Positions 1 through 6,380 of a stretch of DNA of 10,381 bases are shown piece after piece. Numbering within the stretch: position 1 is the stretch's first letter; every line of letters starts with the position of its first letter. The DNA is from JANRIZ01 sp033764445 (GTDB lineage Bacteria; Verrucomicrobiota; Verrucomicrobiia; JAWXBN01): contig JANRIZ010000069.1 in assembly GCA_033764445.1 (NCBI GenBank), positions 1-10,381 of the forward strand, read 5' to 3'. The notes beneath the pieces are model-generated. The model worked only from the letters and a program-made list of their open reading frames with translations. It did no database searches and had not been told where the DNA came from. The translations under genes and the position numbers were made by a program.

Positions 1-52
1 CGATTTTTTTCTGTTCACCCGCCGGTCCAGACCGTTTACTTCTGCGATCCTC

Positions 53-1159
53 ATGACCGCCTCCGCCGCCTCCTTTTATCTGTTTGCCGGGTCCAACGAG
101 GCCATGGTCAAGGACAAGGCCCGGGCGTGTGTGGAGACCCTTGCCAAAAAGGTCGGGGATTTCGGACTGGAGACCATTGATGCCGGGGCGGAAAATGCCG
201 ACCATGTCGAGCGCATCTGCGCCCAGTGTCTGGAGGCCCTCAACACCCTGCCCTTCATGGGTGGGGAAAAGGTGGTCTGGCTCAAGAACTGCAATTTTCT
301 CGCCGACAACGTGCTGGCCCGGACCCGTGCCGCCACCGAGGGCACGGCGCAAATTGCGGAGTTCATCAAGGCGGGAATCCCGGCAGGGGTCTATTTTGTG
401 GTCAGCGCCCTGGGCATCGACCGTCGCAAAAGCTTTTACAAATCCGCCGAGAAAGCCGGTGAAGTCTTCTTTTTTGAGGCCCCCGACATGGGCAAACGCG
501 ACTGGCAGGAGCAGGTCGAGACCCAGATACTTGAGGGGGTGCGTGCCGCCGGGAAGACCATGGACGAGGAGGCCTCGCTCCTGTTGGCGGATATGGTCGG
601 CGGGGATTCCATGACCCTTCGCAGTGAGCTTGAAAAGCTGCTCGCGTACTGTGGGGAAAACAGGCGGATCCGTGTGGAGGACGTGCAGGCCATCTGCACC
701 GCCTCCCGAGAACAGATTGTCTGGGAACTGGCCGACTCCGTGGCGGAGCGGGACGGACGCCGGGCGGTGACCGTGCTGGGAAAACTCCTCTCCCAGGGGG
801 AAAGCGGCATCGGCCTGCTCTTCGGGCTGATCAGCCGGTTCCGGCATCTGCTGATCGTCCGGGAGCTGATGACGCAAAAGGCGCTGACCCCGGTCCGCAG
901 TTATGGTGAGGTCCGGGGAGCCCTGGCCCGCATTCCCGAGGAGATCAAAAGCCGGCTGCCGGCTGATAAAAAGATGAATCCCCTGGCCAACCACGAGTTT
1001 GTGGTCTTCAAGCTCATGCTCAATGCCCAGAAATATTCGCGGGCGGAGCTGGTCCGTGCCCTGGACATCCTCTTCCAGACCAATCTGAAACTCGTCCGCA
1101 GCTCGCTGGAGGAACAGCTTCTGATGGAAACGGCAATCCTGCAGATCGTCCGCAAATGA
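53..1159 (+). CDS. holA: DNA polymerase III subunit delta
   Basis: The 368-residue protein matches the delta subunit of the clamp loader, which opens the beta sliding clamp and places it on primed DNA at the replication fork. Family knowledge: delta has an AAA+-like fold without a working ATPase site, followed by a helical collar domain. The match is by overall pattern: FYLFAGSNE near residues 8-16, a GGEKVVWLKN strand around 70-79, a central FFEAPDMGK segment, and a helical C-terminal half including ISRFRHLLIVREL and the closing LLMETAILQIVRK. Length is close to the usual 330-350. The ATG at 53 puts the first strand about eight residues in, as expected. The frame stays open to the window edge, so an upstream start cannot be excluded. 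No Shine-Dalgarno is visible. The ATG overlaps a TGA in another frame (ATGA), which hints at coupling to an unseen upstream gene. The downstream gene is convergent. Confidence 0.92.
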   Translation: MTASAASFYLFAGSNEAMVKDKARACVETLAKKVGDFGLETIDAGAENADHVERICAQCLEALNTLPFMGGEKVVWLKNCNFLADNVLARTRAATEGTAQIAEFIKAGIPAGVYFVVSALGIDRRKSFYKSAEKAGEVFFFEAPDMGKRDWQEQVETQILEGVRAAGKTMDEEASLLLADMVGGDSMTLRSELEKLLAYCGENRRIRVEDVQAICTASREQIVWELADSVAERDGRRAVTVLGKLLSQGESGIGLLFGLISRFRHLLIVRELMTQKALTPVRSYGEVRGALARIPEEIKSRLPADKKMNPLANHEFVVFKLMLNAQKYSRAELVRALDILFQTNLKLVRSSLEEQLLMETAILQIVRK

Positions 1160-1174
1160 GTCATCCGCATTTTT

Positions 1175-1339
1175 TCATCCGCAGATTCTCTCAGATTCCT
1201 TTTTTGGTTTTGTAAAGGCTCTCCCTGCTGTCTGATCACATGTTCTGCTGTTCTGGCATCAGTGAAAGTGTCACGGCAGCAAACGCTATGACGAAGCGGA
1301 GCAAAAAACTCTCATGAATCTGAGCCAATCTGCGGATGA
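1175..1339. repeat. Intergenic repeat with 23-bp inverted ends (copy 1)
   Basis: This fills the gap between the convergent holA and the sigma/RskA gene. Its left end (1175-1197, beginning TCATCCGCAGATT) and right end (1317-1339, ending AATCTGCGGATGA) are inverted copies that agree at 21 of 23 positions by eye. An extra direct copy of TCATCCGCA lies just outside at 1161-1169. The interior shares blocks with 7332-7504: TTTTTTGGTTTTG (1200-1212) and GGCATCAGTGAAAG (1255-1268), in the same order and orientation. No protein is encoded. It resembles a miniature inverted-repeat element. In RNA the ends would pair and could act as a bidirectional terminator for the two convergent genes. I see no clear target-site duplication. 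Confidence 0.7.
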
Positions 1340-1352
1340 GGTGCTCCGGGGA

Positions 1353-3890
1353 TCAGTTGACCACGCCGGTGATGATTTCCTCGGAGTCACCGCCTGAGGG
1401 TCCGTCCTTGATTTCGGTGACAAAGAAGCGCTGGATTTCGCCCGAGGCCGGGTCGATTTTGATTGTCGTGGTGCCGCTGCCCTCCGCATTGGTGGTGGAC
1501 TGGCCCGCCTCGACGGGCTGACCGCCCGCCATGGCCCAGACCTTCCATTTCATCTCGGGCTTGGGATTGGGCATGTTGCGCAGGTAGATGACCCCCGTTT
1601 TGGCGACCGGGTCCCAGATGACACGGGCAAAGGCGGTGATATCGGTGCGGGTGGAGGTCAGGAAGACCACCTTGCCGGTGGAGCCCTCGAGGAAGGCGAT
1701 TTTTTCGTCCTTCTGGCGGATTTCCTCGGCCAGTTTGCTTTTTTCCATCAACAGCGTGTCCCGGGCGGTTTCGAGATCGACGATTTTCTGCTGAAGCTCC
1801 TCGTAGGTGCCCTTGATTTTTGAGGCATCGGACTCGGCCGTGATCTTGCGATCCTCCGCGAGTTTCAGGTCCCCCGAGAGGCGGGCATTTTCGACCTTCA
1901 ACTCACCCAGTTCCTTCGAGGAGGCGTCGTAGCGGCTGGAAAGGTAGAAAAAACCGCATCCAAAAATGAGGGCAAACCCCCAGGCGGCAATGACCTTGAG
2001 GTCCCACCACGAGGAGGAGGTGTGGGTGGAGGCTGGCGTTGAGCGTTCGGCTTTGGCCGGCTTCTTTTTGTCCTTTTTGAGGATATTGGAAACCTCCTGG
2101 ATTTCCTCCTTGGAAATTTTGTGGGCCGGTTCGTGCAGCACCTTTTCGACGACCTGCCGGGCCTCGTGGGCGGAGGAGGCTTCCAGGGGCTCCGGGGCGG
2201 AAGGGGGAGTGACCGGTTTGGGGGGCTGGGCCGCCACGGGAGGAATCGGCACTGCAGCCTTGATATCCGTCTTGTGCGAGACCGGCGGGGCGGGCTCCAC
2301 CGGGGGCGCGGGAATTTTTGGGGGTGCCGGGACCTGTTGGGTTTGAAGGGCTGATTCCTTGGCGGCCATGGCCGGGGGAATGACCGGAGTCGCCGGGGCC
2401 GGGGGTGGGGCGACAGGGACTTTTGGGGGTGCCGGGACAGGGACCACCGGCGGGGCGCCCTCCTTTGCCGCCGGGGGTATGGGAGGAAGCGGAACCGTGA
2501 TTTTTCCGGCCGCCGATTCCGGGGTTTTGGCCGGGTCCACCTTCGGCAGCGGGGAGGCGGCGGTGGAGGTGACCGTTTCGGGAGGGGCGGGAATTTTGGG
2601 CGGGGCCGGGACTGGTGGCAGGGCGGTGACCTTATCTGAGGCCGAGGACTCCGAGGGTTTTCGAACCTGGACCTTTGGCAGGGTGGGGAGTTTTCCGGCA
2701 GCCGCCCCTTGATCGGCAGGCTCCGGATCGGTGATTTTGCCGACGGAAGATTCGGAAACCTTGGCCACGCGGGCCGGGTCGATTTTTGGGATGAGCGGAG
2801 CAGAGGGCGTGCCCGGGAGAGGTGCTGCCGGAGGCGCCGCCGGAATGGCCGGAGGCTTGGCCCCTGCGTTGGGTGCCTGTGGGGCGATGGGAGGAACCAC
2901 CGGGGGAGGTGCCGCCGGAGCCGGGGGTGTCACGGGCGAAAGTTGTGAGGGCGCGGGGATGGCCGAGGAGGAGTCTTTGACCTGGATTTTTGGAAGCGGC
3001 GGAAGATTTTTCGTCGGGGGAGGCGGCGGTGATTTTTGAGTCGAAGCGGCCGGAGCCGTCAGCACCTTGTTCGGATCCACCTTCGGAAACGCCGGAGCCG
3101 GGACGGGCACTGTTGGAGCCGGGGACGGAGCCGTCGCTGCCGGGGCCTTGGGTTTTTCCCTGAACACTTCCGTCGGAATCACCGGAGCATTGGCCGCCGG
3201 GGTGGACGGAACGGGGGGGGGTGGGCTGACGGATTCGCCTGCCGGGCGTTTGATATGGATTTTCGGGATTGCCGGGGGAAGAGGGAGGGTGATTTTTTCG
3301 GAGGACTCCGTCGGGGGCTTTGATTCCGCCGCCGGTTTGGGCGGTTGGGAGGGGGCAAACGGGGACTTGTGGACACCCGAATGGCGGGGGGGCACCGGCG
3401 TCATGTTCTGCATCGGAGGCAGAGGCGGGGGAAGATTGGGAGCCGGAGGCAGCTTGGGGGCGGCCTCGACCTTGGTCTGGTGGGAGGGCACCGAAACAAG
3501 CTTGCTGGCGACACGGGCCAGAACCGTGGGCGGAAAGTTTTTTGTCGCCGGGGAATCCATCAGCTCAATGCCCCCCGGGGGCGGGGCGGCCACATTGGAC
3601 GGGAACTTGGCTGTATACTGCGTGTACTCGGCCCGGATCATGTTTCCAATCCAGTGCATCGGGGCGACCTTGGCGGTATCGTAGTCGGAGGCCTTGTCCC
3701 AGATTTTCATCAGCACCTTTTCAAACAGGGATTCGGCGTGGATATGATCGCCGCTCAATTTAAAGCAGAAGTTGTAAATATTCTGTCCATACCGTTGGCA
3801 CAGATTGAAGAAGGCATTTTTGTCACGGGCCTGAATCCGGTGGATCAGCTCTTCATCAGAGGCATTTTGGAGTGGGGTTTCGTTGGCCAT
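1353..3890 (-). CDS. Sigma-70 region 2 / RskA-like single-pass membrane fusion protein
   Basis: This 845-residue protein has an unusual layout. Residues about 11-93 resemble ECF sigma factor region 2: DEELIHRIQARDKNAF, RYGQNIYNF, then WDKASDYDTAKVAPMHWIG. No region 4 follows. Residues 100-570 are a proline/alanine/lysine-rich linker with recurring PK-x-DP, GKIT-PLPP and PKIPAPP modules. A basic stretch (605-616) precedes one transmembrane helix (631-650), placing the N-terminus inside. A coiled coil (655-736) leads to a C-terminal domain (745-845) like RskA: ARVIWDPVAKTGVIYL, KWKVWAMAGGQPVEAG, then RFFVTEIKDG. Family knowledge: RskA is a membrane anti-sigma factor whose outer domain senses or gates proteolysis. 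I infer a membrane-tethered sigma/anti-sigma in one chain. No zinc anti-sigma motif is visible. The basic end of region 2.4 looks weak, so DNA binding is uncertain. The ATG at 3890 was chosen because homology begins right after it; an in-frame GTG at 3932 would add 14 residues. Confidence 0.85.
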   Translation of the reverse strand: MANETPLQNASDEELIHRIQARDKNAFFNLCQRYGQNIYNFCFKLSGDHIHAESLFEKVLMKIWDKASDYDTAKVAPMHWIGNMIRAEYTQYTAKFPSNVAAPPPGGIELMDSPATKNFPPTVLARVASKLVSVPSHQTKVEAAPKLPPAPNLPPPLPPMQNMTPVPPRHSGVHKSPFAPSQPPKPAAESKPPTESSEKITLPLPPAIPKIHIKRPAGESVSPPPPVPSTPAANAPVIPTEVFREKPKAPAATAPSPAPTVPVPAPAFPKVDPNKVLTAPAASTQKSPPPPPTKNLPPLPKIQVKDSSSAIPAPSQLSPVTPPAPAAPPPVVPPIAPQAPNAGAKPPAIPAAPPAAPLPGTPSAPLIPKIDPARVAKVSESSVGKITDPEPADQGAAAGKLPTLPKVQVRKPSESSASDKVTALPPVPAPPKIPAPPETVTSTAASPLPKVDPAKTPESAAGKITVPLPPIPPAAKEGAPPVVPVPAPPKVPVAPPPAPATPVIPPAMAAKESALQTQQVPAPPKIPAPPVEPAPPVSHKTDIKAAVPIPPVAAQPPKPVTPPSAPEPLEASSAHEARQVVEKVLHEPAHKISKEEIQEVSNILKKDKKKPAKAERSTPASTHTSSSWWDLKVIAAWGFALIFGCGFFYLSSRYDASSKELGELKVENARLSGDLKLAEDRKITAESDASKIKGTYEELQQKIVDLETARDTLLMEKSKLAEEIRQKDEKIAFLEGSTGKVVFLTSTRTDITAFARVIWDPVAKTGVIYLRNMPNPKPEMKWKVWAMAGGQPVEAGQSTTNAEGSGTTTIKIDPASGEIQRFFVTEIKDGPSGGDSEEIITGVVN
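2181..3593 (-). repeat. Proline-rich degenerate repeat region within the sigma/RskA gene
   Basis: This stretch encodes residues 100-570 of the fusion protein. It is built from recurring short modules: PKVDPNKV (269-276), PKIDPARV (368-375) and PKVDPAKT (449-456); EKITLPLPP (198-206), GKITDPEP (384-391) and GKITVPLPP (462-470); PKIHIK (209-214), PKIQVK (300-305) and PKVQVR (405-410); and PAPPKIPAPP twice (428-437, 521-530). This suggests growth by internal duplication. The long open frames on the opposite strand here are glycine-rich mirrors of this composition and not genes. Confidence 0.75.
3213..3221 (-). repeat. Nine-base C tract (coding strand) in the sigma/RskA gene
   Basis: Nine G residues on the + strand encode three CCC proline codons (residues 224-226). 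This is a homopolymer long enough to slip in replication or to cause sequencing indels. It lies between the sigma-like domain and the transmembrane helix, so a shift would remove the membrane and RskA parts. An eight-G run also lies outside the gene at 3979-3986. Confidence 0.6.
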
Positions 3891-4001
3891 GGGAATTTGA
3901 TGACGGTAAAAACTAACAGACCGTCGGCGCACGTGACCAGAGCAAATTGAGGGCCTGTCCAGTTTTTTTAAAATTCGAGGGGGGGGTAAAGTGGATTTTT
4001 A

Positions 4002-4151
4002 AGTCACGGATGTTCACGGATCAAACAAGGATTTTGGGAAGGGGAAAACCAAGGAAAACGGTCAATGGATTATTGTCGTAACCGTTTTTTGATCAGTATT
4101 TGCATGGAGTTTCAGTTTCAATCCGAGTGATTCCGTGTTCCATCCGTGGCT
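4002..4151. repeat. Intergenic repeat with imperfect CACGGAT-type inverted ends
   Basis: This takes up most of the 273-base gap between panC and the sigma/RskA gene. The left end (4002-4021) carries AGTCACGGATGTTCACGGAT. The right end (4121-4151) carries ATCCG, TTCCG and ATCCG at about 10-base spacing and reads AGCCACGGATGG on the other strand. The two ends pair imperfectly over about 22 bases if one or two gaps are allowed. The interior is AT-richer than the genes around it and encodes nothing obvious. It starts 12 bases behind the panC stop. It is similar in plan to the repeats at 1175-1339 and 7332-7504 but has a different end sequence. The rest of the gap (3891-4001) shows only an eight-G run and no promoter I would defend. 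Confidence 0.55.
4055..4088. terminator. Hairpin, possible terminator after panC
   Basis: AAAACGGT (4055-4062) and ACCGTTTT (4081-4088) form an 8-bp inverted repeat around an 18-base loop, with a T run continuing to 4090. The T run follows the stem on the + strand. On the minus strand, in which panC is transcribed, the T tract after the stem is shorter. It lies inside the 4002-4151 repeat. Function as a terminator is inferred from structure only. Confidence 0.3.
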
Positions 4152-4163
4152 AAAAAACCGATT

Positions 4164-5000
4164 CTAAAAAATGATGTTATCGATCAGACGGGTCTTTCCG
4201 TAAAAGACCGCCAAGGCGGCGAGGGTTTCCCCCCGGAGAATGCGGGGCAGGGGTTGCAGGGTTTGAAAATGGACAAATTCCATATAATCGACCCGGGCCA
4301 GCGGACTGAGCCGGTGCAGGTGCGCGAGCGTCTGTTTTTTCAAAATGCGGGGGTCCGTGAGACGGGTGGCGGATTTTCTGGCAAACAGAAGGGATTGGCG
4401 CAGGGCCGGGGCTTCGAGCCGCTCCGCGGGGGCCAGATAAATATTGCGCGAACTCATCGCCAGTCCGTCCTTTTCCCGGGCAATCGGCGCCCGGAGGATG
4501 CGGATGGGGAAATCGAGGTCGGCCACCATCCGTTCGATGACAGCGACCTGTTGGGCATCCTTCTGGCCGAAGACCGCCGTATGGGGAAGGACCAGATTGA
4601 AAAGTTTGGCCACCACCGTTGTGACCCCGCGAAAGTGGCCCGGACGTGAGCCGCCGCACAAACCCATCCCGAGTTTTTCCTCAAGGACCCAGGTCGAGGC
4701 CGAGGGGCCGTACAGGTTCGCCGGGTTGAAGAGAAGGTCCACCCCCCGGGAACGGGCCAGGGCGGCGTCGCGTCTGAACGGGCGCGGGTATTGCGAGAAA
4801 TCCTCGCGGGGTCCGAACTGGGTGGGGTTGACGTAGATGCTCATGACCACCACGTCCCCGTGTCTGCGGGCCAGGTCCACCAGCCCCAGATGTCCCTCGT
4901 GCAGGGCGCCCATGGTCGGGACAAAGGCGATGCGCCGACCCCGGGCCCGGAGGGACAAAGCTTTTCTTTGCATTTTGGCGGGTTCTCGAATAATTTCCAC
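4164..5000 (-). CDS. panC: Pantoate--beta-alanine ligase (pantothenate synthetase)
   Basis: The 278-residue enzyme condenses pantoate and beta-alanine with ATP to give pantothenate, the coenzyme A precursor, in the cytoplasm. All family hallmarks are visible: PTMGALHEGH (28-37, with the HxGH nucleotide-binding signature), SIYVNPTQFGPREDFSQYPR (54-73), RPGHFRGVTTVVAKLFNL (119-136, beta-alanine/pantoate pocket), FGQKDAQQ (144-151) and EKDGLAMSSRN (176-186, the KMSKS-like loop). Length matches the usual 280. The frame opens further upstream, but homology begins at MEIIREPAKMQ, so I chose the GTG at 5000. The longer ATG start at 5120 would add 40 unrelated residues and run into dapL. A weak GGAAG lies just upstream. 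It diverges from dapL across 118 bases. The rest of the pantothenate pathway is not in the window. Confidence 0.95.
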   Translation of the reverse strand: MEIIREPAKMQRKALSLRARGRRIAFVPTMGALHEGHLGLVDLARRHGDVVVMSIYVNPTQFGPREDFSQYPRPFRRDAALARSRGVDLLFNPANLYGPSASTWVLEEKLGMGLCGGSRPGHFRGVTTVVAKLFNLVLPHTAVFGQKDAQQVAVIERMVADLDFPIRILRAPIAREKDGLAMSSRNIYLAPAERLEAPALRQSLLFARKSATRLTDPRILKKQTLAHLHRLSPLARVDYMEFVHFQTLQPLPRILRGETLAALAVFYGKTRLIDNIIF

Positions 5001-5037
5001 GGCTTCCAACAAACCAAATTCAGGCAGGAAGAACAGA

Positions 5038-5043
5038 ATTATC
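5038..5043 (-). promoter_or_regulatory. Candidate -10 element for panC
   Basis: GATAAT on the minus strand matches the TATAAT consensus at five of six positions and lies 37 bases upstream of the panC GTG. That would imply a short leader of about 30 bases. No convincing -35 box lies 16-18 bases further up. The whole 5001-5118 gap must carry the promoters of both panC and dapL. I see no comparable element pointing toward dapL. Confidence 0.25.
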
Positions 5044-5118
5044 GGAAGGGAACCCGGTCTGCGTCGCGTGACATTCCCGTCATTGTGTTCACCCTGTCTC
5101 AACCCCCCCTCCACGACC

Positions 5119-6363
5119 ATGTCAGACCCCTACATCCAGAATCTTTTTGCCGAGCGCATCGGCGGGAAACTCTACGGCAAATCCACGGCCATCTATAAAT
5201 TTGAAAAAATCAAACGGGCCAAGCGGGCCGCCGCCGAGGCCAAACCCGGGGTGGCCCTCATCGACATGGGCGTGGGTGAGCCCGATGAAATGGCCTTCCC
5301 GGAGGTCATCGATGTCCTGCACCGGGAGGCGGGCAAGCCCGAGAACCGCGGTTATTCCGACAACGGCGGGGCCGCCTTGAAGGCGGCGGCGGCCCGTTAC
5401 ATGGAAACCGTCTGCGGCGTCCCCGGCATCAATCCCGAGACCGAGGTCCTGCATTCCATCGGCAGCAAGGCCGCTTTGAGCATTTTGCCCGCCGCCTTCA
5501 TCAACCCCGGGGACGTGGTCCTGATGACCACTCCCGGGTATCCGGTTTTTGGCACCCACTCCCGGTATTACGGGGGGGAGGTCCACAACATGCCACTGAC
5601 GGCTGCAAACGGCTACCTTCCCGACCTTAACGCCGTGCCCGCCGCCACGCTCGCCCGTGCGAAGGTGATGGTGCTCAATTACCCCAACAACCCCACCGGC
5701 GCCTCCGCCACGCCCGCCTTTTTTGCCGGGGTGGTCGCCTTTGCCCGGAAACACAACCTGATCGTCATTCATGACGCCGCGTACACTTCGCTGGTTTTCC
5801 AGGGCAAACCCCTGAGTTTTCTGGCCACCCCCGGCGCGAAGGAGGTCGGCATCGAACTGCATTCCTGCTCCAAGACCTTCAACATGACCGGCTGGCGGGT
5901 GGGTTTTGTCACCGGCAACGAACTGATCGTCAAGGCCTATGGTGACGTGAAGGACAACACGGATAGCGGACAGTTCCTGGCCGTGCAAAATGCGGCGGCC
6001 TACTGTTTCGACCATCCCGGCATCACCGAGCAGATTGCGGCGAAATATTCGCGGCGCATGGACCTGCTCGTCGAGTGCCTCAAACGCAAGGGTTTTGCGG
6101 CCGTCAAACCCGCCGGGTCTTTTTTCCTCTATGTGAAGTCGCCCAAGGCGGCGGTGATTGCCGGCAAACGCACGGAATTCAAGAGCGCCGAGGATGTTTC
6201 CCAGTACCTGATCATGGAGAAACTCATCTCCACCGTGCCCTGGGACGATGCCGGGGCGCACCTGCGTTTCAGCGTCACCTTCACCGCCAAGGGAGATGCC
6301 GCCGAACGGGCCGTCCTTCAAGAGGTGGAAACACGCCTGGCCGATGTGACCTTTGAATTTTAA
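5119..6363 (+). CDS. dapL: LL-diaminopimelate aminotransferase-like PLP enzyme
   Basis: This 414-residue fold-type I aminotransferase most likely converts tetrahydrodipicolinate plus glutamate to LL-diaminopimelate, the one-step DapL route to lysine and peptidoglycan. Visible features are the N-terminal SDPYIQNLFAERIGG and IYKFEKIKRAKR (25-36), GVGEPDEM (51-58), YSDNGG (79-84), NYPNNPTG (187-194, cofactor/substrate Asn), HDAAY (218-222, Asp for the pyridine nitrogen), SCSKTFNMTGWRVGF (249-263, Schiff-base Lys252) and LRFS (382-385, carboxylate-binding Arg). Length suits DapL (about 410). The ATG at 5119 fits the conserved N-terminus; the frame is open upstream but that part is antisense to panC. 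The SKTFNMTGWR motif differs from the SFSK-x-AGFTGVR form I recall in plant-type DapL, so this is another subgroup and its substrate is less certain. crtB starts 17 bases after its stop. Confidence 0.85.
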   Translation: MSDPYIQNLFAERIGGKLYGKSTAIYKFEKIKRAKRAAAEAKPGVALIDMGVGEPDEMAFPEVIDVLHREAGKPENRGYSDNGGAALKAAAARYMETVCGVPGINPETEVLHSIGSKAALSILPAAFINPGDVVLMTTPGYPVFGTHSRYYGGEVHNMPLTAANGYLPDLNAVPAATLARAKVMVLNYPNNPTGASATPAFFAGVVAFARKHNLIVIHDAAYTSLVFQGKPLSFLATPGAKEVGIELHSCSKTFNMTGWRVGFVTGNELIVKAYGDVKDNTDSGQFLAVQNAAAYCFDHPGITEQIAAKYSRRMDLLVECLKRKGFAAVKPAGSFFLYVKSPKAAVIAGKRTEFKSAEDVSQYLIMEKLISTVPWDDAGAHLRFSVTFTAKGDAAERAVLQEVETRLADVTFEF

Positions 6364-6380
6364 GCGGTCGTCCCCCGTGT

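Noticed and set aside
3..56. Short open frame ending in a TGA that overlaps the holA ATG, a possible 3' end of an upstream gene
   Set aside because: Only 17 codons are visible and nothing is recognisable. The ATGA overlap is suggestive but not enough to call a gene.
1175..1339. Full insertion sequence
   Set aside because: At about 165 bp there is no room for a transposase and no open frame in it. At most it is a non-autonomous element.
3067..3684. Glycine-rich open frames on the + strand opposite the proline-rich region
   Set aside because: Proline codons (CCN) read as glycine (GGN) on the other strand, so these are compositional mirrors. The minus frame is continuous and has recognisable domains at both ends.
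5069..5082. TGAC-N6-GTCA inverted repeat in the panC-dapL gap as an operator
   Set aside because: Four-base arms are expected by chance; there is no second copy and no regulator gene nearby.
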